Numbered from the stretch's first letter, positions 20,936-29,265 are shown. The stretch is 45,862 bases of DNA from Patescibacteria group bacterium (GCA_025449635.1 JANWIZ010000036.1:1-45862); one strand, 5' to 3'. The notes: generated by a model not told the origin, from the letters alone. Translations and numbers: made by a program.

Positions 20936-21985
20936 CTAACTATAAACTCCAGCGACATTCACATGCCTGACGATCTGGTGTCGAAGCAAAGACTTGATCC
21001 GATTAACCAATCCATTGCTTTGTGGAATTCGCTGATCAAAACCAAAACTCTCCAGTACTATTTCACCGACAAATCCGTTCTGACGCAAGAAGGTCAGTAC
21101 TGACCGCAGAATCTTTGGATTCATACCAGCCAAAGAATCACCACGAGCAGCAGCAAGATCAAGCATCAACCGACCGGTTTTGTTGACATCATTGGTCAGT
21201 TCATGCATGTAGCGCACTAGATCCCGAACCCAAGCTCGGTAATCAGCTCCCATCATCTGCCCAAGTTCACCACCGCGATGAGCCAAATCCGGAGCGACTT
21301 GGTGCTCAGGCATCTCAAACTTTGCAGTTGCGATCGCTACCTGCTCCAAAAGTTCAGGATTGTACTGGACCTGAATGGCTGTAAAACGGTTATACCAAAC
21401 GGTGTGTAAAGTTTCTCGCTTTCTGACTCGTACGATTCGATCAGCTGCCACTGGCGAGCTCGCTCGTACAGTCTTTGCAACCACTCCATGATAACCGTCA
21501 GTGACTCGTTCTTGAATCGTACCAAACCAAGTAACCCCAATCGGCGTCAAAACTCCACGATGTTCAAACTCTCTAGCCAGATCTTCGCGGGCAATTCTGA
21601 TCAAATCAGAAGGGTAGTAACCTAGATCCACCAAACTATCGAAATAGGGAAGGTTGTGGGTTTTTTCGTCCGGACTCCACACCTCAGCATTAAATCGTCC
21701 AAGCCAACCAACCCCAAATAGATCCGCGACCATCTGAAACTGATGATCGTAAGTTTCAGTTGCTGCTTCGGTACGGTAACCTAGCATGAGAGCATCGCGA
21801 AAGTCCTCGATACCCATCCCTTCAGGGAGACTACGACCTACTGCCGAAACATCCAAACCTTCACCAATCTCTCTGGTCAAATCAGGATGAACAAATTCCC
21901 CAGGATCCTTCAGAATCGACAAACTGTAGTCCTCAAGAGCCTTAATACCAGCTTCAGGAACAAAATAGTCCATTTTGAGAACCAA
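20936..21985 (-). CDS. Acyl-ACP desaturase-like diiron (ferritin-like) protein
   Basis: EVWSPDEKTHNLPYFDSL (ExxH), FGTIQERVTDGYH, RVRKRETLHTVWY (ExxH): spacing as in acyl-ACP desaturases; TTG start with SD AAGGAGG. Confidence 0.75.
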   Translation of the reverse strand: MVLKMDYFVPEAGIKALEDYSLSILKDPGEFVHPDLTREIGEGLDVSAVGRSLPEGMGIEDFRDALMLGYRTEAATETYDHQFQMVADLFGVGWLGRFNAEVWSPDEKTHNLPYFDSLVDLGYYPSDLIRIAREDLAREFEHRGVLTPIGVTWFGTIQERVTDGYHGVVAKTVRASSPVAADRIVRVRKRETLHTVWYNRFTAIQVQYNPELLEQVAIATAKFEMPEHQVAPDLAHRGGELGQMMGADYRAWVRDLVRYMHELTNDVNKTGRLMLDLAAARGDSLAGMNPKILRSVLTFLRQNGFVGEIVLESFGFDQRIPQSNGLVNRIKSLLRHQIVRHVNVAGVYS

Positions 21986-22011
21986 TTCTCACCTCCTTTT
22001 TTGATCTCTAC

Positions 22012-22029
22012 AGTAATTTTAGTATAACA
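22012..22029. promoter_or_regulatory. Divergent promoter with overlapping -10 elements (desaturase 1 / fabF-like)
   Basis: AGTATAACA 22021-22029: reverse strand reads TGTTATACT (extended -10), forward strand contains TATAAC (22023-22028). Confidence 0.6.
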
Positions 22030-22070
22030 TCTGAGAAGTAACCGCACCTTAAAATCCAAATGGAGGAAAA

Positions 22071-23327
22071 ATGAGAGTCGTCATCACTGGAATGGGAGCG
22101 ATCACTCCTGTCGGCAAAACGCCAAAAGAGATCTTTTCCGCAGTTGTGAACAAAAAATCTGGGATTCGTGAGGTAAAATCGTTTCCGCTTGATGAAAATC
22201 ACCTTTGCCGTGTTGCTGGTGAGGTAGATTTTAATCCAAGCTGGTTGGATCGCTTGATTCATCGAAAGGATCAGCGAAAAATCGCTCGAGCCTCGCAATT
22301 TCAAATGTATGCGATCGATCAAGCACTTATTGACGCCAAACTTCTTTACAAACATTTGACTCCAAAGCTGGCTCAGCGTATTGGCATTTGCGTTGGTGCC
22401 AGTATGATCGGGATGTCAGATGTTATTTATGAGGTTGGTCGTTACCGAGATTCTGGTGCAAGATTTATTTCTGCGGCTTTGATCCAAAAAATCATGCCGA
22501 ATGCCGCTGCTGCTCGACCTTCACTACACAGTCAGATTCATGGTCCGGTCTATACGACATCAGCTGCTTGTGCAACAAGTGCAATGAGTATGATCGATGC
22601 TTATAAAATGATTACAGATTTGGAATGTGACGTTGTAGTAACTGGTGGTTGTGAAGATGCGCTTGATCCAATTTCTTTGGCTTCTTTTGGCAATTTGACA
22701 GCGCTTTCAACCAGCTGGAACGATCAACCGCATAAAGCACTTCGTCCGTTTGACTCAAAACGAAATGGTTTTGTACCAGGCGAGGGGGGAGTTGCTTTTG
22801 TTTTTGAAGGTTTGGATCACGCTCTAGCCAGAAAGGCAAATATTTACGCAGAAGTCGTTGGCTACTGTCGCAATTCCGATGCTCACAACATCGTTCACCC
22901 GCACCCTGAAGGGACTTGGCAAGCACTATGCATGTCAACCGCTCTGGAAAGGGCAGGGGTAACACCGTCAAATCTGAGCTATATCAATGCTCACGGAACA
23001 GGTACTCCGGAAGGAGACCCGTCTGAGTGCCGGGCAATCGCTACTTGTCTTGGTAAAGATGTGAAAAAAGTTCCAGTTTCTTCCAGCAAAGGTGTTCTCA
23101 GCCATTTGATGAGTGCCTCAGCTGCAGCTGAACTGTTAATTTGTGTCGAAGCGATAATGCAAAATATTATCCCTCCAACTACCAATCTAGAAGTTATTGA
23201 CGCTGAATGCACTGATCTTCACCATGTCACCAAAGCTTTCAGATCTGAAGTGACTGCAGTGATGAATAATTCGTTTGGATTTGGTGGGGAAAATACTGCC
23301 ATGGTTGTGAAAAAATTTACAGAATAA
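22071..23327 (+). CDS. fabF: Beta-ketoacyl-ACP synthase II-like (FabF family)
   Basis: VVITGMGAITPVG, active-site TTSAACATSAMS, NAHGTGTPEGDPSE, KGVLSHLMSASAAAE, NNSFGFGGENTAMV: Cys-His-His residues present; SD TGGAGG. Confidence 0.92.
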   Translation: MRVVITGMGAITPVGKTPKEIFSAVVNKKSGIREVKSFPLDENHLCRVAGEVDFNPSWLDRLIHRKDQRKIARASQFQMYAIDQALIDAKLLYKHLTPKLAQRIGICVGASMIGMSDVIYEVGRYRDSGARFISAALIQKIMPNAAAARPSLHSQIHGPVYTTSAACATSAMSMIDAYKMITDLECDVVVTGGCEDALDPISLASFGNLTALSTSWNDQPHKALRPFDSKRNGFVPGEGGVAFVFEGLDHALARKANIYAEVVGYCRNSDAHNIVHPHPEGTWQALCMSTALERAGVTPSNLSYINAHGTGTPEGDPSECRAIATCLGKDVKKVPVSSSKGVLSHLMSASAAAELLICVEAIMQNIIPPTTNLEVIDAECTDLHHVTKAFRSEVTAVMNNSFGFGGENTAMVVKKFTE

Positions 23328-23334
23328 ATCTGTT

Positions 23335-23376
23335 AAAAGCCCGTTGGGATATCAATCCAATCAATGGGCTTTTTTT
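23335..23376 (+). terminator. Terminator of the fabF-like gene
   Basis: AAAAGCCC...GGGCTTTTTTT. Confidence 0.85.
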
Positions 23377-23441
23377 ATTACTTTTATAACTATTATGAGT
23401 CAACCTATTGCTTTTTTAATTCCTTTAGTAAATAATTTTTA

Positions 23442-23732
23442 TGTAATCCTGTGTGAAAGAGCGTGAAGAAAGGAGACCGCGCACTTTTCCGATATATAAA
23501 GGCGGCCAGACTCCATCATGACCCCCTCTAGTATCGTGATTCGCACAAAACAGAGCAGAGCTGGACAACACGGGCGCACATTCCCAACCGGATTTTGCCG
23601 CCCACACAGGATTGCACGACAACCAGAGCCCGGAGATAGACTGTCGATCCGCCGACAGGTGAAAACGCCGCACCCCCCGCAGATTTTTCACGAGAGTAAC
23701 GAGAGGAGCACTCTTTACTCTTTTTCTATTTT
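23442..23732 (+). ncRNA. Structured non-coding RNA candidate 2 (about 290 nt)
   Basis: 14-bp helix TGTAATCCTGTGTG (23442-23455)/CACACAGGATTGCA (23603-23616), GGCGGC/GCCGCC, ATCATGA/TCGTGAT, CTGTCG/CGACAG, GTGAAAA/TTTTCAC, AGAGTAA/TTACTCT + U-rich tail; GC-rich relative to flanks; weak promoter TTGCTT-17-AATAAT just upstream. Confidence 0.7.
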
Positions 23733-23750
23733 CGGGCAACTTTTTTGAAT

Positions 23751-23786
23751 AAAAAAACCGCCCTAGTAGAGAAAACTAACGCGGTT
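23751..23786 (-). terminator. Terminator of the 23813 desaturase-like gene
   Basis: Minus strand AACCGC...GCGGTT followed by TTTTTTT. Confidence 0.8.
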
Positions 23787-23812
23787 AAAACTTACCTCTC
23801 TAAAAACTTCAA

Positions 23813-24805
23813 TTAAGCAGCAACCAACTGGAAACTACCATCCGAAACCAACTGATAAACCTCAGCTCCTTCAGGTATTCCCTCCAAAGGCTTATTGGGT
23901 AGAACAACAACGGCATTCTCGGGAAGCTCTTGAACTGCAACTTCAGCTGCTCTGACCGCATTGCGATCTTTCAAACCCATACTCTGGATTGCTGGGCTAA
24001 GAACACTTCTACCCCAATCCATCAACGAGAAAACACCCGCCGAATAAACCGTTGCCTCGAATTGCTCCTTGTTGGGAAACCTAACTTCTGGCATACGATA
24101 CGTGGCGAAAGCCTGATTCATCGCTTCAATTGCAAGATCAGGTCGGTATCGTAGGTAAATGCGAAGAATTTCTCGAAAATTACTTTCGTGAGCACCTTCG
24201 TCACGTTCCACATACCAAACCATCATACTCAACACCAAAAGCAGAGGGTTTTTGGTTCTTTCATACTCTGCTTTGAGGAATTGGCGAAAGCGGTGATAGT
24301 TATGCTTGGTCTGACGCTCTTGGACAATACCATAAGCCGAAGCGTTATAAGGTGTCGCTGCGTGTCCGGTTTGGCGCTCAAACACCCACGTATCCTCAGA
24401 AGCCTCTTCCAAGAATTTGTCTACCTCTGCCTGTGTTGCCAATCCAGAGTCAACCAAACTATAACGAAAGGTCTGACCGTGCTTACGCTCTTCGACACCC
24501 CAACCAATTGTCGCTTCACGAATCGTAATACTGTCACCAGCACCTTGAATACCAGCGAAAACATAATCGTCAACAAACGACTCAACCCCAAGAAACCCAA
24601 AAAGCATTTCCCGAATTTCTGAAATAAGCTGAGCCGCTACTTCACGATACCGACGAAGTTCATCTCGCTCTTTAAGACGCTTCGGAAACCATGCACGAGC
24701 CACTACCGCTTTAGCAAAATAGGTATCGTATTGAGTACGAATAGCCTTCTGAATCGCGGTCTCTTTACCAACCAAAGTAATCGGATCGGTATTGAGATAA
24801 ACCAA
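23813..24805 (-). CDS. Acyl-ACP desaturase-like diiron protein
   Basis: GWGVEERKHGQTFRYSL (ExxH), YGIVQERQTKHNYHRF, WYVERDEGAHESNFREIL (ExxH); TTG start with SD AAGGAGG. Confidence 0.85.
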   Translation of the reverse strand: MVYLNTDPITLVGKETAIQKAIRTQYDTYFAKAVVARAWFPKRLKERDELRRYREVAAQLISEIREMLFGFLGVESFVDDYVFAGIQGAGDSITIREATIGWGVEERKHGQTFRYSLVDSGLATQAEVDKFLEEASEDTWVFERQTGHAATPYNASAYGIVQERQTKHNYHRFRQFLKAEYERTKNPLLLVLSMMVWYVERDEGAHESNFREILRIYLRYRPDLAIEAMNQAFATYRMPEVRFPNKEQFEATVYSAGVFSLMDWGRSVLSPAIQSMGLKDRNAVRAAEVAVQELPENAVVVLPNKPLEGIPEGAEVYQLVSDGSFQLVAA

Positions 24806-24886
24806 TAATCTTCCCTCCTTTTCTGTGATCTCAACTCTTGAGGGGAGTATAACATTTTTTGCTTCAGTTTTTTTGTTTTTCGGATA

Positions 24887-25672
24887 TTAAAGTTTCGAGG
24901 CACGCCAACCAGCAGTTTGGGCTTCTTGCTCAGTACAAAACCAACGTTCACCTTTACTTTCATCAATACTAGTTTTGTCGTAATAACTACCATTAGGAAT
25001 ATGGTAGATCTTTTCACCAGAACTGGAGATGTTTCCTTTGATTTTACAATCAGAATTTGAGTTTAGGGTGGTTAGAGAATAATTTGTACTTGACTGCACC
25101 TGACCAGAACCAAGACTACAACTGCCCCAAAGCCCTTTTTTACTGTTTCGGGCAGAGGTTTCAGCTGCTTTAAATTTGTCTTGATACTTTACATCTGGAG
25201 GGTAAGAAGCTGCTTTGCCAAAGCCCTCACTAACCAAGTATTCATTTACAAAAGTTTCGTCAACATAGACGTACCGAAGCAATCGTCCATATCGGTCAGT
25301 CTCAGAAACATCCTTCTCCAAACGGACTTTTTTACCTTCGACCAAGTCCTTGTTTTTATTTGAAGCTTCTTTTCCGTAACAGCCGACTGTCTGTCTGGGA
25401 TCTACAGTCTCTGGGGTATCAATACCGATATAGCGAACTTTTTGTCCACCCTCGATCTCGATGGTGTCGCCGTCAACAATTTTTGTAACTAAGATACCTT
25501 CTTGGGAATTACTTCCTGAATTAGAGGTGGTATTTTCTGATTGTTCTGTTTCTGTAGAATTATTGCCAGATTTATTAACAGTAATATTTTGAGAGGATAA
25601 CCCTTGTGAAAAAAGTACCAAAACAAGAAATACGGCAAACCCAAGTAGAGGATAGAAAAGTTTTTCTTTCAT
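24887..25672 (-). CDS. Secreted/membrane-anchored thermonuclease (SNase) with C-terminal Cys-containing domain
   Basis: N-terminal TM; VTKIVDGDTIEIEGGQKVRYIGIDTPE, SETDRYGRLLRYVYVDETFVNEYLV; C-term CKIKGNISSSGEKIYHIPNG...GERWFCTEQEAQTAGWRAS. Confidence 0.93.
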   Translation of the reverse strand: MKEKLFYPLLGFAVFLVLVLFSQGLSSQNITVNKSGNNSTETEQSENTTSNSGSNSQEGILVTKIVDGDTIEIEGGQKVRYIGIDTPETVDPRQTVGCYGKEASNKNKDLVEGKKVRLEKDVSETDRYGRLLRYVYVDETFVNEYLVSEGFGKAASYPPDVKYQDKFKAAETSARNSKKGLWGSCSLGSGQVQSSTNYSLTTLNSNSDCKIKGNISSSGEKIYHIPNGSYYDKTSIDESKGERWFCTEQEAQTAGWRASKL

Positions 25673-25706
25673 CTCTTCTAGATTAACTTAAATAAAAACT
25701 GAATAC

Positions 25707-25748
25707 AAAAAAGAAAAGGGAAGCTGTCAAAAAGTGACAAATTCCCTT
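25707..25748 (-). terminator. Terminator of the degV gene
   Basis: Minus strand AAGGGAA...TTCCCTT with inner TGTCA...TGACA, then TTCTTTTTT. Confidence 0.8.
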
Positions 25749-25749
25749 A

Positions 25750-26673
25750 TTAGTCATAAACGATAATCATCGCAACATACTTGGGACCAGTAATCGAAAG
25801 AAGAGCAATCGGCAGTACTTCTCTTTCAATTATCTCAGCCTGTGTGTGACCAAGCAACGATCCCACAATTGTACCGGTTTCAAACGAAGATTCTCGCTGA
25901 TATAGGTAAATCTTTTTAATACCTTTACCCATTTCGACCCTTTTCTCAACTTCCTTGCAAATCGCAGCTACCATTGGTTGAAAGGTACGAGAAATACCGA
26001 CAATTTTCTCTTTCCCCTCCATGAGCGTCAAAGCCAATTTGGGAGAGTGGTGCGTCCGACGAGCAAACCAGGCAGCCAAATTTCGAGCGTAGTGCTTCAG
26101 TGTTTCTCTCAGTTTGTGGGAGGCCAACTCTTCGATCCGACCGCTAGCTGTGATGTAGTCGATCTTATCAAGCGCCAGGAACAGTTCAACTTTACCTGCC
26201 AATCTCTCCATTCGATGAACGATGTGGTCAAAGATCTCACCTTGTTCAGCAAGTGCTGTTGCTTCCTGCGCCAAGTACTCGACACCAGCAGCGGTTGTAC
26301 CTGTATCGATTACTTCAACAACCACATCCGATTTTTCTTCTCTAAAAAGATTGACTGCTAGCATAGCAGAATTGTAAGTACCGCTTTTACTAGCTGGAAC
26401 AGTCAAAACCAAGAAACGATTGTAACCCTCATCTGTCATTTCCTGATAAACAGTCAAAAAATCAATCGGGGACGGTTGAGCAGTTCCCGGTGGCTTCTTG
26501 CAAGCACGTTGAATTTCGAGAAAATCTTCCGTTGAAATCTCATCCTGCTTAATCGAGATTGGATCAGGTTGATCAGTCTGATAAGTTACATAAAAAGGAA
26601 TGACTCGGTGGGCAAAAGGTGAATCCCGCAACAAACTGCCATCAGTGATTACGGCAATCCTTTCTTCGGTCAC
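25750..26673 (-). CDS. degV: DegV family (fatty-acid-binding) protein
   Basis: N-term IAVITDGSLL, PASKSGTYNSAMLA, VEVIDTGTTAAG, IDYITASGRI; GTG start, SD GAGGAG. Confidence 0.85.
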   Translation of the reverse strand: MTEERIAVITDGSLLRDSPFAHRVIPFYVTYQTDQPDPISIKQDEISTEDFLEIQRACKKPPGTAQPSPIDFLTVYQEMTDEGYNRFLVLTVPASKSGTYNSAMLAVNLFREEKSDVVVEVIDTGTTAAGVEYLAQEATALAEQGEIFDHIVHRMERLAGKVELFLALDKIDYITASGRIEELASHKLRETLKHYARNLAAWFARRTHHSPKLALTLMEGKEKIVGISRTFQPMVAAICKEVEKRVEMGKGIKKIYLYQRESSFETGTIVGSLLGHTQAEIIEREVLPIALLSITGPKYVAMIIVYD

Positions 26674-26704
26674 TTCTTTCTCCTCTCTAAGTTTGAAACC
26701 TGGC

Positions 26705-26711
26705 TATAATA
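26705..26711. promoter_or_regulatory. Divergent promoter with overlapping -10 boxes (degV / DUF192 gene)
   Basis: GCTATAATAGC palindrome: plus TATAAT 26705-26710, minus TGCTATTAT extended -10. Confidence 0.55.
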
Positions 26712-26718
26712 GCAAACT

Positions 26719-27240
26719 TTGCAACAGAAAGGCAAATTGTGGTTTAGTAAAAGAGTGAACAATGATTATTTAAAAGGTAGCTTTCTAGCATTTCTGGTTT
26801 TAAGCGCGACAGTTGGATTAGTCTATTTGTCTCAAAACTTTTCTGAAACGAAATCATTTTCAAAAGTAAATACAAACTCAGAAAGGAAACTTCAGATCGG
26901 GTATACGACTATAACTGTGGAGACAGCCGATTCGCCAGTCGAGCAAGCTAAGGGTTTGTCTGGTCGAGAAAGTTTAGGAGAAAACCGTGGAATGTACTTC
27001 GTTCTAGAAAAAAGAGGGTTAATCAGTTTTTGGATGAAAGAGATGAAATTTTCGATTGACATCATTTGGGTCGACAGAGATACGATAATCGGTTTTGTCG
27101 AAAACGCCCCGCTACCATCAGAAGAGGGTATCCCAACTTTCAAATCTCCTTCTCCAGTAACCCACGTACTTGAAGTCAACGCTGGTTTTGTACAACAACA
27201 CGATTTGGAAGTTGGTCAGGAAATTGTTGAGCTAAAATAA
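26719..27240 (+). CDS. Membrane-anchored DUF192 protein
   Basis: N-terminal TM; EQAKGLSGRESLGENRGMYFVLEKRGLISFWMKEMKFSIDIIWVD; exact start uncertain (TTG at 26719, 8 nt after -10). Confidence 0.85.
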   Translation: MQQKGKLWFSKRVNNDYLKGSFLAFLVLSATVGLVYLSQNFSETKSFSKVNTNSERKLQIGYTTITVETADSPVEQAKGLSGRESLGENRGMYFVLEKRGLISFWMKEMKFSIDIIWVDRDTIIGFVENAPLPSEEGIPTFKSPSPVTHVLEVNAGFVQQHDLEVGQEIVELK

Positions 27241-27246
27241 TTAAGT

Positions 27247-28221
27247 ATGAAAATTTTTGATAGTGTTTACGGTGAATTTGAAGTTAAGGAACCAGTTCTT
27301 GTTGAACTAATAAATTCTAAACCACTCCAGCGAATCAAGGGCGTTAACCAAGCTGGTACCCAACTAGTTCAAATTGAAAAAACTACAACCCGATACGATC
27401 ACTGTACTGGAGTAATGATCTTACTTGCCAAATTTGGGGCAAGTTTGGAAGAACAAATTGCAGGATTGTTACACGACGTACCACACACTGCCTTTTCCCA
27501 CGCAGCAGATTTTGTTTTTAAAGAAAATGAAAGTCAAACCTATCACGAAAGGTTTTTAAAGCAAATTGTTTTTGATTCAGAGATTCCAGCAATTCTAGAA
27601 AAATACGGTTTTGACCCTGAAAGAGTAACTGATGAACACAATTTTACCCTTCTAGAACAAGATATTCCCCAGCTGTGTGCTGATCGTATTGATTACTCAC
27701 TCCGGGATATAGCTACGGATAAGATTTTTTCCGAAAATGATATTAAACATATTCTTGATTCAATTACTGTCTTCGAAGGTAAATTTGCGATGAACGATAA
27801 AAAAATAGGCTATTTTTATGCCAAAGCTTTTATGAATCAGTGTCTTAACTCCTGGAACGCGCCAGTCACTCTGACAGCCTTTGAGCTTTTCGGACAACTT
27901 GTCCGTCAAGCAATAAAAATTAAAGTTTTGACTGAGCAAGACTTGTTCCAGACTGATGATGAGGTTCTGGAAAAATTGAAAACTTCAGAAAATAAAGAGG
28001 TTAAGAATTTACTCTCTAAACTGAATCCAAATCTTTCTGTGGTTCACGATGAAATAAATTTTGACTTTGACACTAGAGGGAAGGTGCGCTACATCGATCC
28101 CCCAATACTAAAAAACAAAATTGTCACACCTCTTTCCAAACTAAATCCCGCCTTTGAGCGGGATATAGTTACCTTTATTCAGTTAGCCAAGGCTGGCCAT
28201 AAAATTCGAGTTATTTCCTAG
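27247..28221 (+). CDS. HD-domain metal-dependent phosphohydrolase (COG1078/dNTPase-like)
   Basis: YDHCTGVMILL, GLLHDVPHTAFSHAADF, QLCADRIDYSLRD. Confidence 0.9.
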   Translation: MKIFDSVYGEFEVKEPVLVELINSKPLQRIKGVNQAGTQLVQIEKTTTRYDHCTGVMILLAKFGASLEEQIAGLLHDVPHTAFSHAADFVFKENESQTYHERFLKQIVFDSEIPAILEKYGFDPERVTDEHNFTLLEQDIPQLCADRIDYSLRDIATDKIFSENDIKHILDSITVFEGKFAMNDKKIGYFYAKAFMNQCLNSWNAPVTLTAFELFGQLVRQAIKIKVLTEQDLFQTDDEVLEKLKTSENKEVKNLLSKLNPNLSVVHDEINFDFDTRGKVRYIDPPILKNKIVTPLSKLNPAFERDIVTFIQLAKAGHKIRVIS

Positions 28222-28879
28222 ATACTGCTTGAAAGGCATATTTATTAACTGTATTCACTACTATCCCAATCAAAACCAACGCCAAAGCTAGAGCTAGATT
28301 CCCGATCAAACCAAGATAAGAATCGTTCCCGGTTTGTGGAAGCTTAGTTACCGAAGATAACACAGTTGGAGTTACTACAGTTGTAGTAGCTGCAACAACA
28401 GTGGGGGTACCACTTGGTTGATTTCTGGTAGGCTCGACTATTGGCTTATTTACATTTGGTTTACAATCGTTTTCCACTGGTTTATTTACAACTTTCTTTG
28501 GTTTGTGACCGCACCAACCTTCGTTGTCATCTTCAAAGTCATCGTCATTGCCACAACCATTGTTACCATCTTGATCGGCTTTATCGACACCACCAGTACT
28601 TCCCGGTTTGTCAGATTTACCGTAGTTTCGCTCTGGTCCTTTAGAGTTGTTATCTGGATCAGATTTAGATTTACCTTGAGTGAAAGAGAGTCCTTTTTCA
28701 ATACTGCGATCTTTTCCAGATGGGTGAGAGTTGTCACCTTCATCAGGCTTGTCGTAAACTATTGAGGACTTTATTGGTTTGGAATGCGAATAGTTACCGT
28801 AAGAGGCAAAAGCCACCTTTGGCAATAAAGCTAAATTAAAAAGAAGTATTAACCCTATAATAACAGTTTTCTTAATCAT
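28211..28879 (-). CDS. LPXTG-type surface protein with signal peptide
   Basis: Start MIKKTVIIGLILLFNLALLPKVAFA; C-terminal LPQTGNDSYLG + hydrophobic helix + basic tail; promoter TTGACA-17-TAGAAT 7 nt before the ATG supports the 28879 start over the ORF-track 28915. Confidence 0.8.
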   Translation of the reverse strand: MIKKTVIIGLILLFNLALLPKVAFASYGNYSHSKPIKSSIVYDKPDEGDNSHPSGKDRSIEKGLSFTQGKSKSDPDNNSKGPERNYGKSDKPGSTGGVDKADQDGNNGCGNDDDFEDDNEGWCGHKPKKVVNKPVENDCKPNVNKPIVEPTRNQPSGTPTVVAATTTVVTPTVLSSVTKLPQTGNDSYLGLIGNLALALALVLIGIVVNTVNKYAFQAVSRK

Positions 28880-28921
28880 GGTAGTTATTCTATCATATCT
28901 TATAGTATATGTCAATGTGAC

Positions 28922-28950
28922 TTGACTCTTGCATAATCTTAGGGTAAAAT
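28922..28950 (+). promoter_or_regulatory. Promoter of ncRNA candidate 3
   Basis: TTGACT (28922-28927) - 17 nt - TAAAAT (28945-28950). Confidence 0.8.
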
Positions 28951-28956
28951 GCTTTT

Positions 28957-29265
28957 CAGCTCAATTACCTTCGGGAGATTTTGAGATAGGCTCTTGGGCC
29001 TGCGAGAAAGGAAGATAATTGAGTTAGGGAAGACTCTGGTGTGGATGCCACAGAGAATAAAACTAGGAGTGAGACCTAGTCGGGGTTTGCCTTGATCCCC
29101 GTTAGAGCTTTCGTTCTCCAAGGACAGTGACTCATCTTTTGTGAAATAATGAGGAGATGAGTGGAGTATGTAAATCACACATACTTTGAGTCTGTTCTGC
29201 CAAAAACTTGCACGAAAAAGGGCTATCCCAACTCTGCAAGTCGTGTGTCTTCCCGAATTTTTTTT
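28957..29265 (+). ncRNA. Structured non-coding RNA candidate 3 (about 310 nt)
   Basis: CTCAATTAcCTTC/GAAGaTAATTGAG, ACTAGG/CCTAGT, CGGGG/CCCCG, CTCATCT/AGATGAG, GTATGT/ACATAC, ACTTGCA/TGCAAGT, long-range GGGAAGAC (29027-29034)/GTCTTCCC (29247-29254) followed by a T8 tract. Confidence 0.75.

Noticed and set aside
23425-23739. 104-aa minus-strand ORF and 76-aa plus-strand ORF in the fabF/desaturase gap
   Set aside because: Arginine/cysteine-rich low-quality translations overlapping strong RNA stems; better explained as non-coding structured RNA.
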